Positions 46,347 to 57,725 of a DNA stretch of 64,000 nucleotides are shown here, in pieces (the stretch's first letter is position 1; every line of letters starts with the position of its first letter). Made by a program: the position numbers and the translations under genes. The notes beneath the pieces are model-generated. The model was not told the origin of the DNA. It worked only from the letters and a program-made list of their open reading frames with translations, and did not search any database. The DNA is from Tuctoria greenei. Its lineage: Eukaryota; Streptophyta; Magnoliopsida; Poales; Poaceae. The stretch spans positions 74,109,751 through 74,173,750 of the forward strand of contig JAYESD010000001.1 of assembly GCA_036927565.1 (NCBI GenBank). Direction: 5' to 3'.

Positions 46347-48465
46347 ATGGCCAAGGTTGGGGGTTCGGTTCCTAGCTTCGAGGGCAAGAACTTTGCCTAT
46401 TGGAAAGAACGCATGCGCGCTTATCTAGAGGCTATTGCTCCCAAAGTATGGGAAGCAACCCATGCGCGGTTTGGTGAGCAAAATTATATTGGTGATCAAA
46501 TTAAATGGGATGCTAAAGCTATAAATGCAATCTATGAATGTATTAGTCAAGATGTGTTTGCTAGGATTGCTAGCAAAGAAAAAGCTTGTGAAATTTGGGC
46601 TTGCTCAATAGAAATTCATGAGGGTTCTTCTCGTGTCAAAGAACTAAAATATCATATGCTTAAAGCCAAATATGATGAGTTCAAAATGCTACCTCATGAA
46701 AATGTCAATGAGATGTTCTCTCGCTTGAATGTGCTTATTGAAGAAATTAATGCTCTTGACATTGCTTCTCTTGGCAAGGGACTCATCAACCGCAAGATCT
46801 TCATGCTCCTTCCCAAGCCAAAGTACAACATCATCAACTCCATGCTTCAAAAAGAATCTCTTGACCACATTGAAGTTTCAGAACTCATTGGAGAGATTCA
46901 CGCTCATGAGATGGGTGTACTTGAGATGATGGAGCAATCATCTTCAAAAACAATTGCTCTAAAGGCCTCCACCAAGAGAACAAATTTTAACAAAAAGAAA
47001 GTGGTTGAGCCTAGCCCAAGTGAAGAAGAGCAAGCATCAGGTGAAGATGACGATGATGAGCTTGCATCAATGATGAGAAAGTTCTCTCGCTTGAACTCCA
47101 AGATTGCCAAGAAGGGATACACCTTTGATCCCAAAAGAAAGAATTTCTACCAAAGAATGATGACAACAAGACTTGTTATAATTGTGGTGATCAAGGTCAT
47201 ATCTCCTATGATTGTCCAAAACCAGACAAAAGAAGAGAGAACTACAAGAGCAAGCATCAAAAGCTTGAAGATAGTGAAAATGATGAAAAGAGGTCAAACC
47301 TAAATCAAGATCCTTTGGGAAGAAGAAGCATGACAAGGGCAAGAAGGCAAAGCTCTTCCCAAAGAAAAGAAATGTCCCACAAAAGGTGTTCATGTGTGAG
47401 GCAAATGAATGGGTCACCGACGAAGAAACAAGTGATAAAGAGAGTGAAGTGGAAGAAGAAAGTTTGGCCGGTCTTGCCACTGCCAACAATGATGACTCAC
47501 CTCTTCATCCACCACCCATGTGCCTCATGGCTAAAGGTAACACCAAGGTATGTGATGATTCTAGCAATGATGAGCTTTCTCCTGATGATTTAACTTCATT
47601 AATAAATGAATATCACACTATCATTAAGAGTGAAAAGAGTAAGGTTGAGGCTCTTGAAGAAACTCGTGCTAAGCTTGCGAGTGCTAACCTTGATTTGCTT
47701 AACAAGTATGAAAACATACTTAAAGAGCATGACACGCTCAAATCTCATGTCAAGCAAATTGAGGAGGTTAAGGCTCAAATCAAGCTAGATCATCATGAGC
47801 ATGACTTAGTCCACCAAGCACTCTTGGGAAAGCACAATGAGTTAATCCAAGAGCATCAAACACTTAATCTTGCTTATGAAGTGCAAGAGTTAAAAAATAT
47901 GAAGAAACAAACTCTTAATGATAAGATATCCATTACTTCTCATGCTACTAATGTCTTGCACAAGTCTTTGCCTTTGAAAGAAAATGCTAGGGAGAAGGGC
48001 TTGTTGGAAGAAATTGACAGTCTCCGCACTAGTGTGGCTAGACTATCAAAAGGAGAAGTCAAGCACAAGGAAATCCTCTTCCAACAAGCAAAAGCCTTCA
48101 ACAAAAGAGGACTTGGATCCTTCCCGGTGCCCAACAAAGGAAAGGTGCCCTCACCGGAGCTAAGAACAAGTTTCATCAAGGAAGTTGGTTCTTATTGCCA
48201 ACATTGTGAGATCACCGGTCACCATACAAGGGAGTGACCTCTTCCTAACCGACCTTCTCCAAAATTGCCTACTAACTACAAATCTACTTTCAATGATCAT
48301 TATTATCTCTTGAGTAAAGTAGATGGCAAGGTGAAAGCAAGGTTCATTGGCAAGGACATAAAGGGCATAAAGGGGAAGCTCCCCAAGCAACTTTGGGTCC
48401 CAAAGACACTTGTATCACACATACAAGGACCTAAATTGACTTGGGTGCCAAAAATCAAAAATTGA
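46347..48465 (+). pseudogene. gag: Element F gag, at least two frameshifts
   Basis: This is collinear with the gag of E and starts with the same MAKVGGSVP. The frame is open to about 47130. Loss of one A in the run before AAGAATTTC then puts the zinc-knuckle region (47165-47215) out of frame. The original frame is regained upstream of 47386 and stays open through the coiled coil to a stop at 48235-48237, where bases are lost after the second Cys/His knuckle. The last 65 codons (48265-48465) end with the same WVPKIKN. At the position where E is frameshifted (near 47895), F keeps the longer A-run and an open frame. Confidence 0.85.
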
Positions 48466-48479
48466 ATTCATGTGTGTAG

Positions 48480-49774
48480 GTGAACTACAAAGCCGGTGGA
48501 AAGCATTGGGTACTCAATAGCGGGTGCACTCAACACATGACCGGCAATGATGGTATGTTCACCTGCATAGAGGACCCCCGACAATCATGAACAAGTCACC
48601 TTTGGTGATAATTCTAAGGGGATGGTAATTCGGTTTGGTAAGATTGTATTTTTCATGGTTTATTTATTTCAAATATGTTGCATGTTAAGTCACTTAGTTT
48701 CAATTTGCTTTCTATTGCACAAATTTTGTGATTTTGGGCTAACATGCATTTTTAGCAAGAATGATGTTGTTATGAAAAGCCTAAAGTTGAGGAGAGCCAT
48801 GATCAAGGGGGAGCTTAAAGTTCCAACATCTACACATCGATGGAAAATTATTCATTTGTCAAACTTATGACGGTGATATCATTCTTGATTCAATTAAAAA
48901 AGCTCTTAGCCATGAGTTTGGCAAAATAATTTCTTGGGAATTCGAGATGTCGATGATTGGAGAGCTCAACTTCTTCCTTGGATTCCAAATCAAGCAACTT
49001 CATGAGGGAACCTTCATCTATCAAGAGAAGTATACCAAGGACCTCTTGAATAAATTTGAGATGGGAGATTGTAGCTCAAGAAGCACTCCAATGGCAACAA
49101 ATTTTCATCTCGACGCGGATAAGGACGGTAAACCTAATGATCAATCCAACTACCGTTCTATGATTGGTTCATTGCTTTATCTTACCGCATCTAGGCCCGA
49201 TATCATGTTTAGTGTATGTTTGTGTGCTCGCTTTCAAGCGGCACCTAAAGAATCGCATCGGAAGGCGGTCTTTAGGATACTTAGGTATCTTAAGCATACT
49301 CCTAGTGTGGGCTTGTGGTACCCTAAAGGTTCAAAATTCCATCTCTTCGGATACTCGGATTCGGACTTTGTCGGATGCTGCGTGGATCACATGAGTACCT
49401 CCGGTGGGTGCCACTTGCTTGGGCGTTCCCTAGTACCTTGGTCTAGCAAGAAGAAAAATTTCGTCGCCTTGTCCACGGCGGAAGCGGAATATATTGCGGC
49501 CGGTGCATGTTGTGCCCAAATTCTTTATATGAAGCAAACCATTTTGGACTTTGGTGTTAAACTTGGTTGTGTGCCTCTCCTTTGTGACAATGAAAGTGCG
49601 GTTAAGATAGCTAAAAACCCCGTTCAACAATCCCGCACTAAGCTCATTGATATTCGCCATCATTTCTTGAGGGACCATGAAGCTAAAGGAGACATCTCCT
49701 TGCGAGTTGTTAGGTCCGAAGAACAATTGGAGGATATCTTCACTAAACCACTTGATGAGAAAACTTTTTTCTAG
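48480..49774 (+). pseudogene. pol: Element F pol remnant: protease start, RT end and RNase H
   Basis: The same structure as in E. The protease block also has Asn for the catalytic Asp (W-V-L-N-S-G, about 48510). The same jump removes integrase and half of RT. The RT box reads Y-D-G-D (48866-48877). RT end and RNase H are open from 48947 to 49774. There one T too many in a T-run (GAAAACTTTTTTC) shifts the last 20 codons. Substitutions such as VDHMSTS for VDRKSTS mark further decay. Confidence 0.85.
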
Positions 49775-50336
49775 GCTAAGAAGTGAGTTAAATGTGCTAG
49801 ATGCATCAAACGTCATGTAAGTTGCCATGATCATGTAAGAATGCATCTCATATAGGTCTTGTCTTACTTTCAAAGGATAGAGGTGAGCAAGGGTTAGCTT
49901 GGGATGGAGGTTCTTTTGGGTTTCCCCAAGGCTTGGAGAGTGGCTCTCCCTGAAGAAGCCTTTGAAAGGTTCAAACTTGGCAAGATAGATTTATTTTATG
50001 TCTTGCATGATGCCTGCCATATAGACTTGCACTCATATTTAAATTTCTTGCACTATAATTTGTTTGGCATTGCATACGGTAGATTGTCACAAAGGGGAAC
50101 CCACCTCGTGAGAAAGAGACTTGTTTGAAACGCAATATCTCAACTCATATGATGTGGGAAGAACAAAATGTTAGGTGCGTTAATGCCTAAAGGAACATCC
50201 TTTAAAGAGATAGAAGTCTTCATCCTCTAGCTCACAAAGCATGGGCCTTACATTTTATTTGGATATTTTCCTCCCTATTTTTCTCGGTGTTCTATTTGCT
50301 TTAGGCTTAGCCAAGCTATTGGCATATGAGCTTTAG

Positions 50337-51096
50337 GCATCTTTTGAACCCTCGAACCCTAGCGCCGTCACACCACCCAAGAGCCTCAAAAACTACATCT
50401 CTCCATGAAATTAAGTGCAACAACGATCAATCCTTTGAGGATTCACTCTAGATCATTGGAGAGACACTTGCAACACCATGTTGAGCTCTTGGTTTGATTC
50501 TCTAACACACTCCTGCGATTCATTTGTAATTTTTGAGTGTGTTCTTGGTGGTATTTTCTGTTGTAATCCAAGGGAGCTCTCAACGTGTGAGAAAGCCCCT
50601 TGAATTCAGTTATTCACTCCTTTGTGATTAGTGGAAGATGATTGGACTTCGTGGAGATCCGACGAGGGTAGGGTTGGAGAAGACCCGGTCCTTTTGTGGA
50701 CTCCTCAACGTGGATGTAGGTTGCCTTTTGTGGTAGCCGAACCACGGGATAAATCCTTGTGTTTTGTTTTTTGTGTTCATCATTCTAATTCATCAATATA
50801 ATCTAGGGTTTAATAATCATTACTCATCTTACGTTGGATTTTTAAACATAAGATTTAATTGTGATATAATCTAGAATATAACTGTGAAACCTTTATTTGG
50901 TTCTATTTTTCCGCTGCACACATAAAAGAATCAATCTAATGAATCTAGCTTAATCAACTTAGTCCGTGAACACCGGACTAGTCTGCACATTACCGGACTA
51001 GTCCAATATCTGTGGTATTGAGCTTGTTGTTGAGTATTGCAGGATCTGACAATTTTCAAAAAGGCCTATTCAACCCCCCCCCCCTCTAGGCCAACA
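50337..51096 (+). repeat. Fragment of an unrelated copia LTR (3' part)
   Basis: The fragment has typical LTR-end features: the GAACCACGGGATAAATCC segment near 50740, TTTCCGCTGCACA near 50910, and a C-run followed by CTCTAGGCC. It ends ACA at 51096. Two CCGGACTAGTCC-type motifs lie near 50975-51005. The 5' part of the LTR is missing where it meets element F, and no primer site follows. It could be a truncated solo LTR. Confidence 0.6.
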
Positions 51097-51115
51097 TTCA
51101 TCATGTGTGTGAATC

Positions 51116-51975
51116 AATATTATCTTATGTGCTCAACTGTGTGAATGAATGAATGTGTGGTGTGTTCCTTGTGTTCCTCAGGAATCATAAAAGAAGGATT
51201 TGATTATTTTCTGGACAAATGAATTATTTAGTTATCAAGTGAATGTGCTCTAAGTTCAGTGATGTGTGATATCAACAGTGAACCGAAGCAAAATGTAGAA
51301 AATCACAAAGTTAAATGAGAAGCGGGGAATAGGAGACGAGCTTTTCCGTTGAGCGTGTCTCCCTTTTAGCAGATGAGAGGGAGACGTTGAGAATAGGAGA
51401 CGCCCTTCATTGTTAAGCGCGTCTCCATTTTGCATCTCCTTATATAAGGCGCACCATCAGTCTTTCCTTTTCTCTTCGTTCGTCTTCTCTTTGTTGTTTT
51501 TAGTTGATGCTATTTTTCTTTTTTTGTGTCTTGTACTTTTTTCATGTGTATTGTAATATATTGTTAACGAATGAATGTGTTATCTGTGTTCATTGGTGTG
51601 AAGGAATATTATCTTATGTGATCAATTGTGAATGAATGAATGTGTTCATTGTGTTCCTCAGAAATGACAATTCAAAAGGAAGGATTTGATTATTTTTTTG
51701 AATTAAAATACTACAGTGAAGGTACTCTGCATTGGAATGATTATTTAGTTATCAAGTGAATGTGCTCTACATTCGTTTAGCGATGTGCTCATGTCTGCCT
51801 GTAACCAAAGTCAAAGGAGATGAGCTTTCTGTAAATTTTGTCTCATTTCTTTCGCAAATAGGAGATGCGTTTTGTTAGCCACACGTCTCCCGTTTGTCAG
51901 AGGATTGGACTCGTCTCGAATATTTCATTAAATCAGGCGTGCCTTATAGTACCTCATCTCCTTTTATGCTTACCC
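51116..51975. repeat. Diverged direct repeat with GGAGACG hairpins
   Basis: Two units begin AATATTATCTTATGTG at 51116 and 51605 and can be followed for about 340-370 bases. Both contain GTGTTCCTCAG, GAAGGATTTGATTATTTT, ATTATTTAGTTATCAAGTGAATGTGC in part, and one or two inverted pairs GGAGACG/CGTCTCC. The first ends in a TATATAAGG box (51441-51449) and a CT-rich leader. Offset is 489 bases. I do not recognise the family. No gene is visible. Confidence 0.6.
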
Positions 51976-52558
51976 GTGCCTTTCTTTCATGAACCAACAT
52001 CCTCAATGAGGCAGGTTCGTCTCGTTTACCCGTATCAGTGATGATCTCCTTTGCGTTCACCCCTGGTATTCATCTCGTATTTGCGTTTCTTACGTAGTGT
52101 ATTATACCTAGAGGAGGGACCAGTGCCGAAAGAACTGACGGCACTGTTCGCAACTGTTGACATGTTGGGCTGTTCGATGTACTCGATCTTGCTTGGTGCA
52201 AGGAAGATCGTTGACATGGTGTAGTCACTTTGTAGTGCAGATTTCGTCCACAAACATGTGAAGTAGTCGTAGAATATCTTGGAGTTGATGTGGTTGTACA
52301 TGAGCACGAACAGGATGTTGAGAAGTCATGCGAATGCGTTCCCCAAAAATCGTATTGCCCTCTATCCTACGATAGGATTTCTACAGAGCGTCAATTTCAG
52401 AGGCCTGTTCACTCCGTTTCTCGTGAGTGCAAGAAACAGAGTCGGGAATACATGGAAGCAGCGCAACAGTGAAGTCTTCTTGGAGGATGATAGAAGAGGT
52501 TCCACTTTTGTGTGTCTGAAGGTGTGATAGGAGGACCTAATTATACGGGCTCTAGAAG
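51976..52558. other. Unassigned stretch with short open frames
   Basis: On the minus strand 52035-52307 is open for 90 codons. The same frame continues upstream, apart from two stops, to 52625. No family signature is recognisable. It may be a worn piece of a transposon gene or chance. No repeats or RNA genes are seen. Confidence 0.4.
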
Positions 52559-52886
52559 TGTCACACCCGGTATAAGACGACAACCAGATGCTTTCCACAT
52601 GTACGCGAGGATCAGTTAATCTCATACATGTGTAGACGAAAGTGAAATACCATTAATAATTGCCATGTTTGAGTACATCACCTTATTACATAAATGACCT
52701 TCCAGGTCTAAAAGAAAAGTAGATAAGCAGTAGAAATCAAATAAAAGAGGCTCCAAGCACAGGCATTGCACGAGGGAGCGCCAGCCTAGAACATCTCATC
52801 GGGATCTCTATAGAAGTCCTAGTTGTCCACCTCTTCGTCTTCATAGACTGGAGGGAAATATGCAACTAACAAGTTTGAGTACCAAC
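52559..52886. repeat. Start of a gypsy-type LTR, interrupted by element G
   Basis: TGTCACACCCGGTATAAG at 52559 and the following ACCAGATGC...GCGAGGATCAG resemble, from memory, one end of grass chromovirus-type gypsy LTRs. The sequence runs up to the left edge of element G. The remainder should lie beyond the right end of G, outside the window. Confidence 0.5.
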
Positions 52887-53137
52887 TGTCGACTGTTGGA
52901 GTCGGCAGATCTCCTGACACTGCTAAAGTGTTGAAGGAGTTTGTGGTTCGGTGTGGGCGCGCGGAGACTCAAGAAGGTGAATTGCGATTTAACATAGGAG
53001 ACACAAGGATCTACGTGGTTCGGGCCGCCTGAGCGTAATACCCTACTCCACGGGTGTGTTGGTGTTGTATTAGCTTGTCACGTATGATTGCTTGTCAACG
53101 TCTGTGAACGTCTATCTCGCATGTATCGTCGGCCTAT

Positions 53138-53148
53138 CCTTTTATAGT
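53138..53148 (-). promoter_or_regulatory. TATA box in the 3' LTR of element G
   Basis: ACTATAAAAGG on the minus strand, about 580 bases into the LTR in the element's orientation. Confidence 0.65.
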
Positions 53149-53394
53149 ACAAGGACAGACCGTTACAAGCTAGCCTGTCCCGACATGTGGCCCCAGCGGT
53201 TACTAGTATTGATACACGATTAATTGCTGTTAATGATTCTGTAACGGGATCCGACAGTGCCGTTACTGGTGTTAAGATCGTCCGTTTAAGCGTCATTAAT
53301 ATGGCATTAATGACGCTTAATCGGGTCTTGAAGTCCTTGGCTCTCCTTTGAAGATCCGGAGTCGTTACAAGGTCTTCCAGAGGTTAGAGGCTGC

Positions 53395-53575
53395 CAGCTC
53401 CAACGTTTGGACACGTGGCAGCTCCGGAGCTTGCTGTGGGAAGCAGGTAGCTCCGGAGCTATCTGACACGTGTCAGGTCCGGAGCTTCTCTCAGTCAGGG
53501 GTTAAGTCCGGAGGTGCCATTTCGGTACCTGGCCCGGAGCTTCCCCCTTGTGGGCGGTAGCTCCGGTTTGGCAGT
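53395..53575. repeat. Cluster of CCGGAGCT/AGCTCCGG motifs in the LTR of element G
   Basis: At least seven copies of GCTCCGG, CCGGAGCT or GTCCGGAG lie within 180 bases, several as overlapping palindromes (AGCTCCGGAGCT). The same motif recurs elsewhere in G (see findings). Confidence 0.75.
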
Positions 53576-53725
53576 ACACGTGGCGACCTAGGGATTAATC
53601 ATGTTGGAGAAGCAGGTCCGGTCATGTTTGACAAGTGGGCCTCCGAGGGTCTTCAATCCAAGTAGACGGCCTTCCCTCGAGATCTTTGTAACCTCAGGGG
53701 GTGTACGGTTTTTAGGGTACCGACA

Positions 53726-53741
53726 GTGGCCCCCTGGACCT
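53726..53741 (-). promoter_or_regulatory. Polypurine tract of element G
   Basis: On the minus strand AGGTCCAGGGGGCCAC precedes the LTR start directly. It is purine-rich but interrupted, as often in Tat elements. Confidence 0.6.
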
Positions 53742-54257
53742 ACCTCCGAGGAAGGTCACTGGGGTGAAGTCGTTCCGTCGGAGGTGGGTCCATCCTTGCG
53801 ACTCTTGAACTGGGTCTTCAAGGGTCTTCGGATGTGCCGTTGGCAGGGTTTTATAGTTAGATCCTACCGTGTGGCGCACCTCAGGCGGCAGATGAGATCT
53901 TCGACGTACGGATCTCACGCAATTGAAGGTCGCCGGTTCCCGATACGAAAACCGTATCGGTTCCACGCGCCCTGTCAGGCCGCCGCCTTTAGGTTTCCCG
54001 CCTCGTGATGACAACTGTTCGCCTGTGTAAGAGCTTCAACTTGATCGTCGGGGTGGTCCCGGGCCCTTTTGTCATCAGCTGGGTTGAATTCTTGAGTAGT
54101 ATCTTCAACTTCCCTTCAATTTCCATCCAAGCGTTGCGAGGGCTTACTTAAGAAGGAAAGCGCGCACCGTCGGGAGTTCTTTACGCCTCTCATCTGATCT
54201 TGCGCTCAAACTCCCGACTCGTACTTCGCTCCTCTTCTCTTGCCTAGCTGTGCCGCG
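53742..54257 (+). other. Leader region before the antisense accessory gene of element G
   Basis: No gene is supported. A TATA-like AT-rich step (CTTACTTAAGAAGG, about 54143-54156) lies about 110 bases before the ATG at 54258. Together with the CT-rich sequence after it, this may be the promoter of the accessory gene. Evidence is weak. Confidence 0.35.
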
Positions 54258-55708
54258 ATGGAGTTGTGTCTACGTGAGAGTCGCCTGAAGACTAACAACA
54301 ATTTGAAGAAGGTCCGGGCCCTCATGGGGTGGTCCTCGAACTTCTTCAACCGCTTGGTCTGTGCCGGCGTAGAGCTCCCCTTTGAGAAGGAGCGCGCTGG
54401 CGAGATGGTGTACTTTTCTTCGTACGCCATGGTGGGGCTGATCCCACCTTTTTCTTCTTTCTTCTTGATACTGCTAGACTTCTATGGTCTGCAGCTATAC
54501 CACCTTGGCCCTCACTCCATTCTCCTCGTGTCCATCTTTGTCCACTTCTGTGAGATGTGGGTGGGCATCCCCCCCTGCATCGAGCTCTTCCGAACCTTCT
54601 TCACCGTTCACACCACCGGCCGGAGCAATGAGTACCTTGGCTTCTACTACTTCGTGAAGCGCAAGAAGTGCCCATTCAAGTACCTCTGGTCGTTCCCTTC
54701 CGGGAAGTGGGATGACTGGAAGAAAGATTGGATAGTCGTCAGGGTGGAGGAGCATGAGCGGTTGGAGCTGCCAGACGGTCTACCCGGCATCGACATGTCG
54801 ATATGGAGTGAAGTTCCGGTGCTGGCGGAAGCTTTCGACCCTGCCCTGACCAGGATCCGCCGATGCGTGGAGGGAGGATTGACTCCCCAGGCGGTGTTCT
54901 GCAACTTCCTGTCCCACAGGTGGGCACCGCTGAAGAGGAGGGAGAAGCTCGCCTGGGCCCTCAACAGCGTGATGGACGAGGACCGGGTTGAGACCGGGTT
55001 GAAGTCCAACATGGTGGGAAAGGCCTTGGAGTTCCACCTCAAGAAATTCCAGCACGGCATCAACGTCGACAGTGATGACTTCACTCCACCGTCGGCCTTT
55101 CTCCCCTTGAACATGGAAGTGGAGTTCATCAGGGAGCTCCGGCGGACGATGCCCGCGCTTGACGACCTTGGTGTCGTCGAGAGAAGACCAACCACCCGGG
55201 TGGAAATCCCCGGGGTGCCCGAAGACGGCTCGGTCCCTACTCCACAACCGAGGGTCGAGGTTATCGGCAAGGGCAAGGAGCTGGCGTATGAGCTGGAGAG
55301 TCGAAAGAGGAAGCTACGACATGCCGACGGAAGGTCCGCCAGGCCCGCTACTTCCGCCTCGGTTCCTTCTCCCCAGGCGGGAAGATCTCCTGCTGCCGTG
55401 GCGACTGTCCCCGTAGTGGGGTCCTTCCGGAACGATACTGTTCCTGCAGTGGGATCCTCCCAGAGCGCGTCTGTCCCCGTGGTGGAGCCCTCCTGGGGTG
55501 CTAGCTCCGGATGCACGACTCCGGCACCTGGGATGGTGGGAGCCTCTAGGTCCAGGGGTTCCTCCCGATCGAGGAGAGCCTCGACCCGGGAAACGCCCGT
55601 GGCTGCGACAAGTTCTGAGGGGCCTCCCGGAGCTCCTACGCCGACCATGGCCAGCCCGGAACGTCCGGGAAAAAGGTTCCGCGCAAGCTGGTGCGGAAGC
55701 CTTCCAAG
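54258..55708 (+). CDS. Element G antisense accessory gene, exon 1 (Transposase_28-like)
   Basis: The first ATG (54258) opens MELCLRESRLK. The frame is open for about 484 codons to a splice donor at 55709. The N-terminal 300 residues contain an alpha-helical domain of the kind annotated in grasses as putative gypsy-type transposon protein. Its blocks include VYFSSYAMVGLIPPF, GIPPCIELFRTFF, YYFVKRKK and SGKWDDWKKDW. The C-terminal part is low-complexity (repeated VPVVGSS/TVPAVGSS). The gene lies on the strand opposite to gag-pol, between integrase and the 3' LTR. Its function is unknown; it is unlikely to be a true transposase. Exon 1 carries no stop. Confidence 0.75.
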
Positions 55709-55786
55709 GTAATTTTTGATCTTTACCTTGGTTAACTTTTTAATTGTAGCGATTGTTTGTTAATTTTCTTTATCCATCCTCTGCAG
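55709..55786 (+). other. Predicted intron of the accessory gene of element G
   Basis: The donor is CCAAG|GTAATTTTTG at 55709 and the acceptor CCTCTGCAG|CGTCC ends at 55786. It is 78 bases, T-rich, with a TTAAC-type branch candidate near 55732. Without splicing the frame ends at a TAA inside it (55710-55712). Joined at these sites, the frame continues open for a further 365 codons. Confidence 0.7.
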
Positions 55787-57725
55787 CGTCCCCAAGAAGG
55801 GGAGTGAAGCTCCACCCTCGGCCACGATGTCTGAGGCCATGGGAGCTTCTGCTCCTGTCCCAGTGCCGCCCCAGGTGGTGGCTGAGGCTGCGACAGCTCC
55901 GGCGTCGGCTGTCGTGGTCATGAACCTCGACTCGTCCCCAGAATTTCCCGTGGTAGCGCCGGACCACGGGAGTGAAGACACGCCAGCGGCACTTGTCTCG
56001 GAGGTTGAAGCTACAGGTCCTGGTGCTGCAATAGTGGAAGCTCCGGCTGTAGAGCCAGAAGAAGTAGTAGTCCCGGCTTCGGAGCCAGAACTTGTCGAAG
56101 CCCCGGCGATTGAGCCGGAGGTGACTGAAGCTCCGGCATGCGAGCCAGAAGTCGAGGTAGTTCCGGCAGTTGAGCCGGTTACCTCCGAAGTACCGGTCGT
56201 TGAGCCGGTTATTGTTGGAGCCCCGGTCACAGAGCCGGCGGTTGAAGAGGCAAGGGAGCTCGAGCCTCCCTCGGAAGAGGTGTCCCGGTCGGAGCCTGTA
56301 GCAACTCCTGTTCCGGAGGCGACGACGTTGATGGTACCTGCGGCCGAGCCGGAGTGCCCAAGCGAAGTCGCTGGCCTCCTGCCCGAGGGGGCGAATGAAG
56401 ACTTGGCGGCGGGGCCTTCTTCGATGGCGACTGAGGCCATCCCGGAGGATGGCCCTAGTGCCTTGGAAGCTCAGGGTTCAACTCTCATAGAGTGGGACCC
56501 AATTTTTGTATGTGAAGACCCGCTGGAACCAGCGGAGGAGACCCCAGCAGGTCCGGAGCCCATCCCGCTGTCGATGTCTATCGACAACGCCTGCTCCAGT
56601 CTACGTCAGGTCCAACTGGCCTTCTTCCACGACAGCAAGGCTCTTGAAGAGGAGCACCAAACCCTTAGGCGGTGGCGTAATCGGCTCCACTTCAAGACTA
56701 AGCTGGCGCAGTCGAGGCTAGCGGACGACAAGGAGTGGATCAAGCGGGAGAAGATCCGCCTGGAGTACTGGGATAAGCTGCTGGATGACAGGGAGAGCAT
56801 GACTCATGCCCTCGACGCTCAATCCCGGGAGATCCACGATCAGGTCAAGGCTGCCAACGACGCGGCCAATGCTCAGCACGGATAGCTTGAGGCCATCAAC
56901 GCCGCACTCATCAAGTGCCGAGAGGCACTCGAAGGGAGGGAGAGACGGCTCGAGGATGAAGAGCAAAAACTCCTGGAGCTGCGGGATGACGTCCTGAGGA
57001 GGTAAGAGGAGCTCGCCGAGAATGTAGCTCTGGCTGACAAGGGCCTCGAGGAGCGCACTAAGAAGTTGGAAGAGCGCTGCCTCGAGGAAGAGGAGAAGAC
57101 CTGGGTGCGGGGGCAGGAACTCTACGAATACGAGTGTGCCCTTGTTGCCCGGGAGAAGAAAGTGAAGGCTAGGGATAAGGACCTGGTCGATCATCGGAAC
57201 AAGATCCACCTCCGGGAGGAGGAGCTCGGAAGACTTGAGAGGCGGGTTGCTGCAAAGATTCTGCAAAACGCCAAAGAAGTTGAGCGCCTCGCCCGTGGGA
57301 ATTCCGAACTGACGGCGGCCAAGAGATCCCTGGAAGAGGTGAAGAGCCTGAGGACGGCGGACTCCCTGCAGATTTGGGAGTTCCTGGGCAAGGCCAATGA
57401 TGCGCTGACGCCGATGGGTTTCAGCCCCGTGCGCCCGGATGATCCGGAGCCGGAGCCGGAGCCGGACCTTGTGCTGCAGGCGTTGAGCGCAGCAGGTAGC
57501 AAGCTCTCCAAGGTGGGCAACGTCATCGCGGACCAACTGGAGGTCGAGGGGCAATCCCTGGCGAGGAACGTCACAGAATATGTGCTGACGTGCTACACCA
57601 GCCGGAACCCTCAATTTCCTCTGGACCCGATGCTTGAAGGCCCCGTCGAAGGAGAAGGCGAAGCTACCCGAGCCAGCGTGTCGGAGGTCGCCCAGAAGGT
57701 CGCCGAGTTCTTCCATAGGGTCTAG
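55787..57725 (+). pseudogene. Element G antisense accessory gene, exon 2 (two in-frame stops)
   Basis: This is joined in frame to exon 1. The first part (to about 56300) is a Pro/Glu/Val-rich repeat with about ten copies of an EAPAxEPE-like unit. From 56580 a charged helix follows, and from 56880 to 57400 a long coiled coil (EERTKKLEERCLEEEE, LEEVKSLRTADSLQIWEFLG). The C-terminal domain contains EPEPEPDLVLQAL and ends SEVAQKVAEFFHRV before the TAG at 57723. Two stops interrupt the frame, TAG at 56883 and TAA at 57003. Both fit single C-to-T changes from Gln codons, and no frameshift is seen. The intact product would have about 1130 residues. Confidence 0.72.

Larger units (their letters stand above)
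44867..50336 (+). mobile_element. Element F: second tandem copia copy, truncated at its 3' end
   Basis: The internal region 46287-50336 is homologous to 37468-41520 of E throughout, including the pol deletion. After TTGGCATATGAGCTTT it changes abruptly into an unrelated copia LTR fragment. F therefore has no accessory gene and no 3' LTR. Many single-base differences from E (several percent by eye) show that the copies are not a recent duplication. Confidence 0.88.
52887..53725 (-). repeat. 3' LTR of element G
   Basis: On the minus strand it starts TGTCGGTACCCTAAAAACC (53725) and ends CAACAGTCGACA (52887), 839 bases in all. It contains a TATA box (53138-53148) and a cluster of GCTCCGG/CCGGAGC motifs at 53395-53575. 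Confidence 0.88.

Noticed and set aside
36666..50336. Assembly duplication as the cause of E and F
   Set aside because: The copies differ at many single bases and in private indels, and their outer borders differ. A false duplication would be near-identical.
51116..51975. CRISPR-like array
   Set aside because: Only two long diverged units are present, without regular short spacers, and the DNA is from a plant nucleus.
54495..56440. Long minus-strand open frames opposite the accessory gene of G
   Set aside because: They mirror the plus-strand gene through GC-rich codons, have no domains and are rich in Gly, Ser and Thr as expected from the complement of a repeat.
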